Shown: piece by piece, positions 20,178 to 31,323 of the stretch
Position numbering within the stretch: the first letter of the stretch is position 1
How the letters are laid out: each line of letters starts with the position of its first letter
Source of the DNA: Hygrophila difformis
Taxonomy: Eukaryota; Streptophyta; Magnoliopsida; Lamiales; Acanthaceae
Reading direction: 5' to 3'
DNA length: 64,000 bases
NCBI GenBank assembly: GCA_030278955.1
Contig: JAOANR010000011.1
Span: 44,379,417-44,443,416, forward strand
Notes under the pieces: model-generated
What the model saw: only the letters and a program-made list of their open reading frames with translations
What the model was told of the DNA's origin: nothing
Database searches by the model: none
Made by a program: the position numbers and the translations under genes

Positions 20178-23023
20178 TTATTCGGATAGGTCAGAATCTT
20201 CCCACTCCTGATTGGCATCATTCAAATTGGGGATTTCCACAACACTGGGCATTTGACACCGTTTCACCGTGTGCCCTTCCTCACCGCAACGACTACACCT
20301 CTTCTTCCTGCGTTGACGTGGTTGAGATGGTCCAGGAATGTCATTTGGATCGACTGGTTGTGTGCACCTTCTCTCTTTGTGCCCGAACTCACCACACCTA
20401 CGACATCGCTGACGCCTTCCGGCACGCGAAGCTTTCTCGGTGGCGGATGGGATCCTGCTCTGTTTCGGTCGTCCTGCTTGCCTTGGGCATTTTGGTGTAC
20501 CGCATTTTACGTCTGCTATTTCTTTAGGTATTTGCCAAACATCAGGGTGCTCCATTGGAAAGACACGCTCGCCCCACGCAGCAAGTAGTGTATCACGCGT
20601 GTAAAAGGATGGCATGTAGTAGTTCAGCTCCCCTCTAAAGGACCTGTACATAAAAAAAATTGATAATTCCAAGCCAAAATTGGACAAGACAAATTCGATA
20701 AGAAGTTGTATTATCTAACACATACTTGATTGCGGCAACAGCGTGGGCGCACGGGATGAGCATGGTCTGGAACGAAATGCACGTACACGTCCGATCAATG
20801 CCAAGGTCCACCACGTATGTCTTATTGTTTTGTTTCACGTGATACACATTTGGGTGGTTCGTTGCCTTGACAGGTAGCTTATCCCCCATTTCCCTCGCTT
20901 TTAGTAAACATTCGTTCGCCCATTCTGTAAGATGACCGGTGGTAAGTGCTGCCTGATTGTGCCTCTTCGTGAACCATTCACTCTGAACGGCACGGATAAC
21001 CTCGAATAGGGAGCAAATTGGCAGCTTCCTTGCCCACCGGAGCCGGCGGTTCATGCTCTCTACGATGTTCGTCGTCATCATGTCGTAGCGACGAACGACG
21101 CAACGCACACGAGCCCACTTCTCCGGTCCGATAACGTCCACAAGATAGTGATACGCGCCAGGATAATGATCTTTCAACGTCTTCATATGTTGCTCGTACT
21201 CGGAGTTCTTGAAGGCATAGGCGGCTGCGGTGAATGTGTCGACCGCTGACTTCCCTCCGTGCTTTAATATTTTCTGTGAGAGGTGCACACAACACAGAAC
21301 GTGATGTGCCGTCGGCATGGCTTCATAAACTGCTCTCCTTATTGCCGGAGAACCATCGGAAACTACAAGCACATCGTCAGGAATGTCAAGGGCCCGTCTC
21401 AACTGCAGAAGAAACCATCTCCAGGATGGGACCGACTCGACTGCCCCTACACCGAAAGCCAGTGGGTAAATCATATTGTTGCCATCCTTCGTCACGGCCG
21501 CGAATAAGACACCCTTGTAAGATCCTTTCAAGTGTGTGCCGTCTATTACAATGAACGGCCGCATATGATTCCATCCTTTAATGGAAGCACCAACCGCGAA
21601 GAAAGCATATTTGAAACGACCCTTTCTGTCCAACATGTAATCTGTAACAGTTCCAGGGTTCTGCTGCTCCAGCATGTATAGGAATGATGGAACCATCTGG
21701 AACGAGGTGTCGTGGTCCCCGAACAGCGATGCTATTGCGTGTGCCCTAACTTTTCTAGCTAGGGCTACCGACACAGTGACGCCCCTCTTCTTCAACGTAG
21801 CCTGAACCTGTACAGGTGACAGCGTGCTCTCATCGAGCACTATTTCATCTCCGAGGAAGGTACCCAAATATCTGGATGGGAGTGTGTTGGGTGGAGGACG
21901 GTCTGGATTCATCACGCATGTATGTGGAATTAACTTGTACACAACCCACGTCGATCCACTGCCTCGCGCACGCATCTTAAATTCACAATCTTCCTCATGA
22001 CAACACACCCAGTACCTGTGCGGCTCTGACTTAACCGTCTTCATGCCGGCTCTCTGATCCACCAAATACTCAACGAGCTTCTCCTTCAGCCTCTCTTTAG
22101 TCCCAAAAACTGACCCACGCGCTAGGATTCTATCAACCGAATCGTACAAGTACGGATCCACGTCTCGCTCGGGCAGATCAAAATGCGGTCGCGGCAGATT
22201 CCACATTCCGCTAGTCATGTCGGGTACAACGAACGCTTCTTCAGTATTTCGCCAAAACGGATTCTGCTCTCCATGCAACCCCCGCCCTCCACGCGTCTTT
22301 CTACCATTATTTTTGTTGTGTATGTCCCAAAAAATTTGGGCATATTTCTCAATCTTCCTCGTACTGAATGACCGAGACCCTTCTTCCTCTCCGTAGTCTG
22401 GGTCGTCCGACTCGTCCGACTCGGCCGACTCGTCCGACTCGTCCGACTCATCGTCCATCGAAGATCGCCATTCTTCCTCTTCACTCCCCTCTTCACTCTC
22501 CTCTACCTGCTCCTCCTCTTCGGCGCCATCTTCTCCCATGCGCTCCCCTTCATTGGACTCCGGAGGTGGGATGTTTTCTGCTTGCCCTGCATTCCCCTGC
22601 CCGTATTCATCTCCATACATGTTACTCCATCCTCCGTGCCCACTCGTATATCCGGGTACATTTCCCATGTTGCTTGCACCATACGCCATTTCCCCTCCGT
22701 AAAAAAACTCGCTGTTGTTTGCTCCAACATTCGGGTAATCGTAAAAATTATGCATCGGTTGTTGCCCGAATATCGCATCTGTCCAGCTTCCCGGCTGTGG
22801 AACGAATGGATAATTGAATTGTTCGTTATAATTTGTAGACGGTTGTGGAACGTCCGTACCTAAAAAAATTATTTAACACGTATTAATATTCATTAACATG
22901 TAATGGCACCTCCCAAATAATCGAAATTAAGCCCATATAGAAAAGCTTACGGTTCATGTCTTCCGGATCTCTATTACCAGTGGTGGAATCTCCCTCGAAC
23001 CAATTGGAACCGAACCAAGACAT
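20178..23023 (-). CDS. MULE transposase (MuDR type, SWIM and CCHC zinc fingers)
   Basis: Three exons (23023-22951, 22859-20726, 20643-20178) join in phase to give 890 residues; the introns are 91 and 82 nt with GTAAGC and GTATGT donors. The start MSWFGSNWFEGD is chosen because only that exon supplies the correct phase 1 at its donor. Order: an acidic Asp/Glu/Ser region (about 134-187), a MuDR-type DNA-binding zinc domain (about 250-340, C-x(6)-C...HTC), and the MULE DDE catalytic core with D464 (VIDGTHLKG), D526 (VSDGSPAI) and E625 (NIVESMNRR). A SWIM zinc finger follows (CTCISF...PCAHAV), then a C-terminal tail with two CCHC knuckles (CRRCGEFGHKERRC, CSRCGEEGHTVKRC). It should cut and reinsert the element. 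No stop or frameshift is seen. Confidence 0.93.
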
Positions 23024-23839
23024 TGTTCCGTCTCAAATAATACACCTGTCAGCAATTTGATTCACAAAACTACTTTTAATAACAATAATCTAACAATAAC
23101 TGTATACATTTGTTATTTATTATACCAAATATTTTTAATATAACGAAAAATGCTTATAATTACTTTAGCATTTCTAAGTACAAATAACAACAATTTCCAT
23201 CAAATTAACTACAAACTAAATTAATCACCGTTTAATTTACTAAATTTAAACTTAATTAACCTACAAATTCAATTAAAATGCAAACAGAAAACTTTACTAA
23301 CATTTGTGGTACATATATCATCGCATCTACACTTCTTAAAACAAAAACTTTAGAGTATATTTCAAAACATAAACAAAAATAAACATTTATTAATTATAAA
23401 AATAATTGACCATAACTTATGCAATATAAATTTATAAACTTACGAGTTATGCAAAATGACACAGGATCCGGGCCTTTAAGAACCACAGTAGCAATTCCAA
23501 GAAGCACAAAATATATTATCTAAATGCAACTTGAAGAAAGTAGTGGAGCAAAGAAAGAGATGAATGTTTCGTTTGTGAATCTAGATCTGAGATGCAACTT
23601 GAAGTATATTATTTGAGCTGTCCACCAATAATTGAGCTGTCCACAGCTGTCCACCAATAATTGAGCTTCGATCGGCTATTTAGAGGTTCGATCGGACCGA
23701 TTGATATGAATTGGATGACCGAAGTTTTCAGCTTCGGTCGGCCATTTATGCTTCGGTCGGCTATTTTAAACTCCGACCGAAGTCCAATATAGCCGACCGA
23801 AGTCTCCTTAATGATGTTTAATTACGTTAATCAGCTACT
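23024..23839 (-). promoter_or_regulatory. Upstream region of the MULE transposase gene
   Basis: AT-rich, non-coding. From 23607 a short direct repeat occurs (GAGCTGTCCACCAATAATTG at 23617 and again near 23645). From 23660 onward there is a cluster of CTTCGRTCGG and CGACCGAAG half-sites that continues into the terminal repeat. Promoter function is inferred from position. Confidence 0.5.
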
Positions 23840-23990
23840 CACTTCGGTCTTCTATTTTTTCTTCGATCGGTCCGATCGAACCTTCCGACCGAAGGGTTTT
23901 TCGTCATTTCGGGTAGAAAAGATAACTTTTAAGCGGTGGGTGTGAAAAACTTTTTTGCTATGTCTGACAGGGTACTGCGGTTTGCATCCC
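23840..23990 (-). repeat. MULE right terminal inverted repeat
   Basis: Reverse complement of the left arm, including the palindrome near 23861-23880 and the block GGGTAGAAAAGATAACTTTT (23908-23927). The transposase gene begins about 800 bp inward from it. Confidence 0.88.
23861..23881. promoter_or_regulatory. 21-bp palindrome in right MULE end
   Basis: Arms CTTCGATCGG and CCGATCGAA(C) around one base, with several GACCGAAG and CTTCGGTCGG half-sites between 23660 and 23900. These lie upstream of the transposase gene. Confidence 0.58.
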
Positions 23991-23999
23991 ATAATTATA
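23991..23999 (+). repeat. MULE target-site duplication, right copy
   Basis: ATAATTATA, identical to 9749-9757, immediately outside the right terminal inverted repeat. Confidence 0.78.
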
Positions 24000-24033
24000 T
24001 GTATGTATCTAACTATGTAAGATATAATATGCA

Positions 24034-24673
24034 GGCCCGGCTCCAAGGGGAGCCAGTGGCCCCGCGCTCAGGGCCCCAAATTTTGGGTCCCACTTTTTTT
24101 AAAATTTTTTTAAAATTTTTTAATTTTTTTTTATTTTCTTTACCATTAAAATTTATCTCTATATTTTTTTTCTTTTCAACTACACAATTGAAGTAATAGG
24201 CCATTGAAGTATGCACATTAATCTTTTCCATTGCCATTTTTATCTAATTCTTTATACAATTTAATTCATCTTTTAGCTTCCATTTCTATCTCACCTTATA
24301 TTTTTTTCAAATCCAAACAAACTCTTTACCTTACCAACAGGAAGTGGGTTACCATGGCTTCCAATTTTTTTAAGCTTCTATCAATTGAACAACACCATAT
24401 CTTATAACCTTTTTTTGGTAAACCACATCTTTTTTTTTGAGGAAAAAGATAATATATTATTACTGAAAACCAAATGACCGATACATCCTCCTACTTTCGC
24501 CGTTAGTCACATCTTATAATTTGTTAGAATACTCTTTTTTATATGTTCTTTTATAGCACTTAATATTTTAAAAATTTACTAATTAATAAAAAATATATTT
24601 TTTTTTATCATCATTATGTGGGGCCTAAATAAAGAATTTGTTCCGGACCCCCAAAAATATCGAGACGGCCCTG
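24034..24673. mobile_element. Non-autonomous hAT-like element (probable)
   Basis: The left end CAGGCCCGGCTCC and right end GAGACGGCCCTG are imperfect inverted repeats, with G/C-rich subterminal blocks (GGGGCCCCAAATTTTGGG-like left, TGTGGGGCCTAAA right) and an AT-rich middle with no ORF. The CAGGGCCG terminus is common in hAT elements. No convincing 8-bp target duplication was found; the right end abuts the poly(A) of a LINE. Confidence 0.5.
24431..24507 (-). mobile_element. Very short LINE-type 3' fragment
   Basis: A 77-bp insertion beginning with a T run (poly(A) on the minus strand), flanked on both sides by CACATCT (24424-24430 and 24508-24514). This fits a severely 5'-truncated retroposed copy inside the hAT-like element. 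Confidence 0.5.
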
Positions 24674-26360
24674 ATTTTTTTTGAGAATAAATTTTTATTT
24701 CCATATCAAGAAACAAAGTTCATACAAGAAGCCTGCTAAGGCTCTGCTAACCAGCAACTCTCGCCTCAGCATCCATATTCCATCCAATACAAGTCCACGT
24801 CATAGAATCAACAGCAGTATTACACAAACAAAAGCGACCTACGGCTTGCTAAATTACAACCAGGCTTCTATCTTTCCTCCACCTTTCGCACCTTGCCGAG
24901 CCCAATAATCCGCAATCTCGTTGCATTCCCTCAAGGCGTGTTGTACCGTAACAGCCCCTCCGAAACGTAATATAGTCGCAATAGGTGTCATCAATCTTGA
25001 GAATCTCCAAGGTGCATCATTCGGATTTCTCAACCAGCAAACAACATTTTTTGAATCGCTTTCAATAACCATCCTAGGAATGGGGAAGCCTTGATCTCGC
25101 ATTATTGCTTCACATACTCTACTAATCGCCATTATCTCGGCCTCATTTGAATCAGTGTTTCCAATAAAATCTGACAATATAAATATTATCTCACCTTCAC
25201 AATTTCGAATAACCCCTCCAATTCCGGCTGGCCCCGGGATTCCGAGGGAAGAGCCATCCGTATTTACTTTCCACCAACCCCTCTCGGAGCGTTCCCATCT
25301 CAGACATGTTCTTGGTACTTTCTGTTTCCATGACCCCCGCTGAACAAAACTATTTGGATAGTTAACTTCCAAGCATGTTAAACTCCCGTCAATCCCACCC
25401 CAGATCGCCTGCCACCAAGAGCCTACCCTGCATCTAACCTCGTCTGCCATCTGGTTTTTGTTGAGCGCCTTACCCCTAAAAACAGCTTCATTTCTCCAAC
25501 GCCAAACAGTCCACAAGATGGCCAGACCTGTCATAATCCAAGCTTCCTTTTGTCCATAGCTTGGACAGTATCCAAACCACCAATTCAATAAAATGTTCGC
25601 TTGTCCTGGAATTCCCCATTTTACTCCAAAGTATGTTGCTCCCTCGTACCATAATGGGACTACCTCCTCACATTGACAAAATAAATGATCTATGGTTTCA
25701 TTTTCTTTCTCACAACAAGGGCAATGTGCGTTCGTACCTGATAAACAACCTCTTCTTGCTAGTAGATCTCTAACAGGAATTGCTCCATTAGCCACTTTCT
25801 ATGCCAATAGTTTAGTTTTCATAGGGCACTTATATTTCCATAATGCTTCCCAAATCTTCCTTTTTTCAGCTCCCTCTGCATCTTCAATGTGCTTCCAACA
25901 AGAAGCTGTGGAGAATCTTCCACTCCCCTCTCGCGTCCATTTAACTATATCCAACGAAAATTTGTTCAACTTTTATCTTCCAAGCACTTGCATCATGTCA
26001 TTCCAAACATCTACCTCCCAATCAAACAATGGCCTTCTTAATCTAATTTCCCAATCCCACTCAAACCCCCTCCAATTCCCAAACTCGGCAACCTTCCCCT
26101 TTTTATTTACTGCTAAAGCGAACATTCTCGGGAATAATTCCTTTAACACTGCCCCTCCCTCCACCCAATTGTCATACCAGAAGCTCGCCCGAACCCCATC
26201 CCCAACCTGCACTATGAAGCAGCTTCTATGACCCTCTACGCTCGAGTTCTCCCATCCGCTGGTGATCCTGCCCCACATGGAGTTTTCAAATCTCGGTTCA
26301 GGTATCAATGGTTCTTCCCTCTTATAGTACTTTGCACTAATCACCTTCTTCCAAAACCCA
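24674..26360 (-). pseudogene. 5'-truncated L1-type LINE (zf-RVT and RNase H)
   Basis: On the minus strand two ORF pieces in different frames (26344-25973, then 25795-24854) cover the end of a plant L1-like ORF2: an RT C-terminal region (WYDNWVEGG), the zinc-binding RVT domain (HCPCCEKENETIDHLFCQCEEV) and an RNase H domain (KVNTDGSSLGIPGPAGIGGVIR; ESDSKNVVCWLR). The A-rich 3' end is the T-run at 24675. The shift between the two pieces and the missing endonuclease and RT show it is dead. Confidence 0.85.
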
Positions 26361-26379
26361 TTGGGTGGATATATAAAGT

Positions 26380-26644
26380 TGTTCTATAAATAAATGTACA
26401 AAGAGGAAATAATTCTCGGTTATGAAAGATAGTGTGTATTACTCATTGCACTATGTACATATTTATAGAAGACATTCAATTTACAATAGTCTTAGAGAAA
26501 AGAATAAAATAAAAGAAAAGATACGGTAGGTACATGAATGTAGTTATAGTCAAACTAACCGAAATTGTAGAGCCGCAATTAGGCAGTAAAATTGAAAATG
26601 AGTTCTGAAGATAGGGCATCCATTTAATGTAGTCACAACTCACA
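26380..26644 (-). repeat. Copia-type LTR (probable, 265 bp)
   Basis: Bounded by TGTTCTATAA at 26380 and ACTCACA at 26644, followed inward by a purine-rich tract on the minus strand (CATCCAAGAGGGAG). It sits exactly at the 3' end of a Copia RNase H remnant. Ends are set by the TG/CA rule and the polypurine tract; a second LTR is absent. Confidence 0.5.
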
Positions 26645-27489
26645 ATACTCCCTCTTGGATGCCTTATGTACACAGAATATGCCTCGTTAAAACCTTATTA
26701 GGAAAAAAATCTCGTGGGAAAAAAATCCTAGTGAAGAAAAAAGAGTACAGTATTCTTGTATTCACTGCTCCCTCTGATTTGGACATCATTTTAAATCTCA
26801 AAGCCGCATCATTCCAATTTTCCTCACGAGCTTCTCGAATGTTGCAGTCGGCAATGCCTTGGTAAATAAATCTGCTAAATTATTCTCTCATCGAATTTGT
26901 TGCACATCAATTTCACCATTCTTTTAAAGATCATGAGTGTAGAAGAATTTTGCTGAAATATGCTTCGTTCTATCTCATTTGATATAACTCCATTTCAACT
27001 GGACTATACAAGCCGAATTATCTCCAAATAGAATTGTTGGAGGCATTTGTGGTCAACGATTAAACCACAACTCTTCAATATATGTTGAGTCATTGACCTC
27101 AACCAAATACATTCTCGACTTGCTTCATGGATTGCTAATATTTCGGCATGATTAGAAGAAGTAGCAGTTAAAGTCTGTTTCATTGACCTCCAAGAGATGG
27201 TAGTTTCGTCACAAGTAAATACATAGTCTGTCTGAAATTTGACTTTGTATGGATTTGATAAATAACCTGCATCGACATAGCCGATTAACTTATGTCGAGA
27301 GTATTTTGGGTAAAATAACCCAAGATCAATTGTTCCTTGGAGATAGCGAAAAATGTGCTTTATGCCCTTCCAATGTCGTTGAGTAGGGGAAGAACTGAAT
27401 TTTGCGAGTAAATTGACTGCAAACGCGATATCAGGTCGCATGCTATTTGCAAGATACATTAAAGCGCCAATTGCACTTAAATATGACAT
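26645..27489 (-). pseudogene. Copia polyprotein remnant (C-terminal RT and RNase H)
   Basis: The minus-strand segment 27489-27004 encodes the end of a Ty1/Copia polyprotein (PDIAFAVNLLAKFSSSPTQRHWK, KHIFRYLQGTIDLGL, AEILAIHEASRECIWLRSM). Below 27004 the frame is broken by several stops although the usual ending (KHISAKFFYTHDL, NLADLFTKALP) is still readable. Everything upstream of the RT end is missing. Confidence 0.85.
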
Positions 27490-28079
27490 TTCTGGGCCAA
27501 GTGATTGCTAAGATTCTACCAAAACTTTAAAAATTTAGTTATCTTTATGTTTAAAATTTATTTTATAAAGAAACCTTAAAATTTTTAATCTAATTAAATA
27601 TAAAATAAATTTAATAAAAATTATATGAAGTATAAAATTATTAAACATAATTCAAAATTAGGTCAATATTCAATTTGCAACAATTGAATGGATGAAATTG
27701 CAATTAATTTAATTGCAAAAAGTGATACATGTTTATGAATAGTAAATACTCAAATTTGAGTATTTACTCAAATTTGAGTATTTACTATTCATAAAACTCA
27801 AAAAAATTTAAAATATGTTTGGTTTTAGTATATTGTTGAAGAGAATATGTCACTCAATTTTGGGTTTTAGGGGACCATTGGAGATGCCCTTAGACGACCA
27901 AAAGAGGCTAGATAAAGAAATGAAATAAAAAAAGAAACAAACGGACCTAAAAAAAAAAAGAAATAAAGTGAAAAATAAAAGCCAGCACACAGGGGAGCAA
28001 AGTTATCACGAAGGAAACCAAATGCCAGTCGCATATGCTGCTAGAAGAGGCTTCACAGCATCCAAAGAGAATGTCCAAG
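27490..28079. other. AT-rich non-coding stretch with a 64-bp palindrome
   Basis: No gene seen. At 27732-27795 two arms of about 31 bp (TTTATGAATAGTAAATACTC and onward) are inverted around a short centre. The stretch ends near 27890 with ACCATTGGAGATGCCCTTA, a MITE-like terminus, but no matching left end was found. Confidence 0.5.
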
Positions 28080-28235
28080 TCATTAAAAATAACTTATTAT
28101 CTGCACTGCACCGAACTTCGCTAACACATCAGCCACTGAATTACCTTCCCACATGATATACTTACTCCTACAAACGTGAAACTCCCTTCGAAGATCTTGA
28201 ATCCGTAGAATTAAGGCAGACAACCAATGCTGGGG
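28080..28235 (-). pseudogene. LINE RNase H fragment
   Basis: The minus strand reads REFHVCRSKYIMWEGNSVAD and VLAKFG, the C-terminal part of a plant LINE RNase H domain (the xGNSVADxLAK motif). It is short and bounded by non-coding DNA. Confidence 0.7.
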
Positions 28236-28877
28236 AAATAGTTGATTAATTATATTGATGATATTAAAATTTGACCCTAAACAATAAATTTCAAATTTTA
28301 AAAATTAATTAATAATAACCATTTTAATTAATTTATCAATACATATATATTTAATAAGAAATTATAATCGGCTATAGAAAACTTTAACCAATTTTTTTTA
28401 AAAAAATGTTGACACTCTTGTGTCGGTAAAGATATGTGGGTGCCCAATCCACACAAATTACAAAGGGGATAAAAATTAACCAAATTTTAATCCTAATTTG
28501 AAATTTAATTTTTATCACAAAGAATAATTGTAATAAACTACTTCACATAATATAAAGGAAAAGAATAATTACTCAAAAAAATAATTTTATAAATATAATT
28601 AAAATTTGGATATTCATAAATAACATATTTTTCACAATCCATATCGGTTAAATTACTATTAATATTAGTCTTTTAATATTTTTAGGTATCTATATATCAT
28701 AAATAATGAATTACTTTTTGCCGGACGGGCACAAAGTTAAATAGTGCCGGCAAGAAATTTAGCCATTGGCAAAGCAAAGTTCCTTTTAGTATTACTCAAT
28801 TGGATGGTAGAATTACTACACAATAAAAAAGGATCCCATAATTAATATTAAAAAAAAAACTTAAACCCGTCCAATGA
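28236..28877. other. Non-coding AT-rich spacer
   Basis: No ORF, repeat end or RNA gene recognised. It contains a GCCGGACGGGCACAAAG / AGTGCCGGCAAG pair near 28720-28750 of unknown meaning. Confidence 0.4.
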
Positions 28878-31230
28878 GGCCATCTCCAACAAAGCTCTCC
28901 TACTTTTTCCTAACTCTCCTATTTTTTCCTTCCACATCAGTTTCTCTCTCTGCCACATCATCCAGCACTTCATTGCATTTTTTTATCTCCAACAAAGCTC
29001 TCCATTATTTTCCACATCACTAATATTTTTATCTATAATAATATTAATAAGTAATATTTTCATTAATTTTACTATTTATTTATATTTACTTAATAATACT
29101 ATTAATTATGAAATATTTTTAATAATAATTTATTAATTGTAGTTAAATAATTATTGTTATTCAATATTTTGTCATAATAATTTATTAATAATTTTTAAAA
29201 TAGCCGTTAGAAAAAATCCGTTTGAAAAAATGGTTGTTAGAAAAATATCCATTGGGAAACTCGCCGTTAGAAAATAGATGTTAGAAAAGTAGCCGTTGCA
29301 GGTCTTTACCTATAAATACACTACATTCCCTTCATTTATCAACATCTCACTTCACATCATTCTATACCTCTTCATACATCCTTCTATTTTTTCCTCTCAA
29401 TTATGGAGCCGAACTCTCATGAAGCTTCAAACTCCCAAAATGCTTACACATTTTCAAGTTTTATGAACATGCTTGGAGGTTCATAATATTCACAAACACC
29501 GTCAAATGTGAATATGCCTTACAATTATCAAGTACCGCAACATACATATCCCTCACATACTTCCATTCCACCAAGATTTTATCTACCGCCGCAATATCCA
29601 ATTCCTCTAAACTTTTATCCTCAAAACTTTCAAATGGGTGGAGGTTCATCACATCCTACCAACTTCATGCCAAATACAAGTACGACGGAGACTCCCCAAT
29701 TTTGCACACAAGTTGCCGATGAAGAAAATGATGTCTAGCTCATCGCTCCACCAAGAGAACAAAAAAATGCGTGGAGTGCAGGAGAAGATGTATTACTTAT
29801 TAGTGCATGGATCAACACAAGTAAGGATGCAATAACAGGCACTGATCAAAGGGCAAAAGCATATTGGCAGCGAATTTCAACGTACTTCAATGAGAACAAA
29901 CAAGATGAACAAGTAAGTCGAAATTCAAGTCAATGCAGATTTCGTTGGCAAAAATTAAGTGCAGCAGTCTCAAAGTTCGTCGGCTGCTATGAGCAAGCAA
30001 CCCAACAAAAAAGAAGTGGTCAATCCAGCACAGACGTTTACAATAATGCCAAGAGAATATATCATAGTGATCAAGGAAAGGATTTCAAACTAGAGTATGC
30101 ATGGCGTTTACTGAAAATTCGAAGTAAAATGGATGACAACTTATTGTGAAACTCCTGACAACAGTGGTAGTAGTTCAAAGAGATCGCGAACAAATGAAGC
30201 CGGTGGATACATGTCTAATTCAAATCCACAAACACCACAAAGTGGCAGTATTGGTGAGAACGAAACCCCACTCAGTCGTCCACCTGGAGTGAAAGCTCGT
30301 AAGAAAAACAAAGGAAAACAAGGACGGAAGAGTAATTCAAAATCCATATCTGGTGATGCTTACGAACAGTTTTCAAATGCAAAAGATGCAGCTCTTGCCG
30401 AATAAAAGACACTCCATGATGCGAGATTGCAACAAAAGAAAAAATGTGTCTATGGCACACAAGACTGCACAAATGAATTTACTACAAATGCTAATGGCAA
30501 AAGGAGACAATGTTACTGAAGCTGAAAAGGCTTTAAAAGAAAAGCTTATGGCGGAACTCTTAATGTAGTTTGTGTTTTTAAAGTGTCTATTGTTTGTAGT
30601 ACTTTAATTTATGTTCTTATGCTGTATTATTTTCTTATAAGATGTACTATGTTGTGTTTTATTTATGAAATTATGTATCATCGTTGGGAAAATAGTTGTT
30701 AGGAAAATAGCCGTTGGAAAAGTAACAATTTAAATATATAATATTTTATATTTTATCTAATTAATATAATATATTTAAAATTAAATATTTATTTATAAGG
30801 TAATATTTTATAAATATAATTTAAATATTAAAACCAAATGAGAACAAATCCATGATTTAAACTCAAAAAAGACAAAAAGACATATAATTAAAAAGAAGAA
30901 AAAGCAAAAGAGACAATTTAAATTTTTAAATGAATTAATTAAAAAAAAGAAAAAGAAAGATAAAGTTAAAAAGAGAAAAAAAAATTAAAAAAGGAAAAAC
31001 AAAAACAAAAAAATTAAAAAAGGGAAAAAAACAAAAAAGGAAAAAGGAAAAATAAAAAAAACACAAAAGAAAAGGAAAAACAAAAAAAAGAAAAAAGAAA
31101 AAGGAAAAAAAAAAGAAAAAAAAAACAAAAAGCTGCCGGGCACACTGTGCCCGGCAGTGCTCCTCCAAAATGGAGGAGCATGCGCCACATCAGCGCATTG
31201 CTGACGTGGCACTGGATATTGGAGATGGCC
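28878..31230 (+). mobile_element. PIF/Harbinger-type element lacking transposase
   Basis: Inverted ends GGCCATCTCCAACAA (28878) and TTGGAGATGGCC (to 31230) are flanked by TGA on both sides (28875-28877, 31231-31233), a 3-bp duplication as expected for PIF/Harbinger. The interior holds a broken Myb/trihelix-like ORF but no DDE transposase, and its right part (30840-31130) is a low-complexity A-rich tract. It would need a helper. Confidence 0.75.
29403..30568 (+). pseudogene. PIF/Harbinger Myb-like (trihelix) ORF, broken
   Basis: Starts ATG at 29403. The reading frame is interrupted by an in-frame TAA (near 29485), a TAG (near 29736), a frame change around 30135 and a TAA near 30403. Between them lies the recognisable Myb/SANT-like segment (WSAGEDVLLISAWINTSKDA, then QCRFRWQKLSAAVSKFVGCY), and downstream a Lys-rich low-complexity region (PPGVKARKKNKGKQGRK). 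Harbinger Myb-like proteins bind the element ends and help transposase enter the nucleus. Confidence 0.8.
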
Positions 31231-31323
31231 TGAGGAAGCTATAGTAAAAACTGATGATGATGCTTTTACAATTGACACGACCAGCTCTAATCCTGACACA
31301 GCAGAGACTATTTCTTCTAATTA

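Larger units (their letters stand above)
9758..23990. mobile_element. 14.2-kb Mutator-like element (MULE) with transposase and DUF1985/Ulp1 genes
   Basis: The ends carry inverted repeats of about 150 bp: CCCTGTCAGAGATAGGAAAA near 9777 matches, in reverse complement, the sequence around 23950-23972, and the match continues through the CTTCGRTCGG blocks. Directly outside both ends is the same 9-bp word ATAATTATA (9749-9757, 23991-23999), the duplication length characteristic of MULEs. The outermost 18-19 bp of the two ends are less alike. Inside are a complete MULE transposase gene (minus, 20178-23023) and a complete DUF1985/Ulp1 protease gene (plus, 14171-19960), convergent with a 217-bp gap, plus satellites, GAA tracts and telomere-like arrays. 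MULEs carrying Ulp1-like genes are known from plants (Kaonashi-type). By its content this copy may be autonomous. Confidence 0.9.

Noticed and set aside
20141..20588. Plus-strand ORFs over the last transposase exon
   Set aside because: Shadow frames of the minus-strand zinc-knuckle exon, which has clear CCHC motifs and correct splice phase.
30935..31299. Phe-rich ORFs on the minus strand
   Set aside because: Products of a low-complexity A-rich tract; no real protein features.
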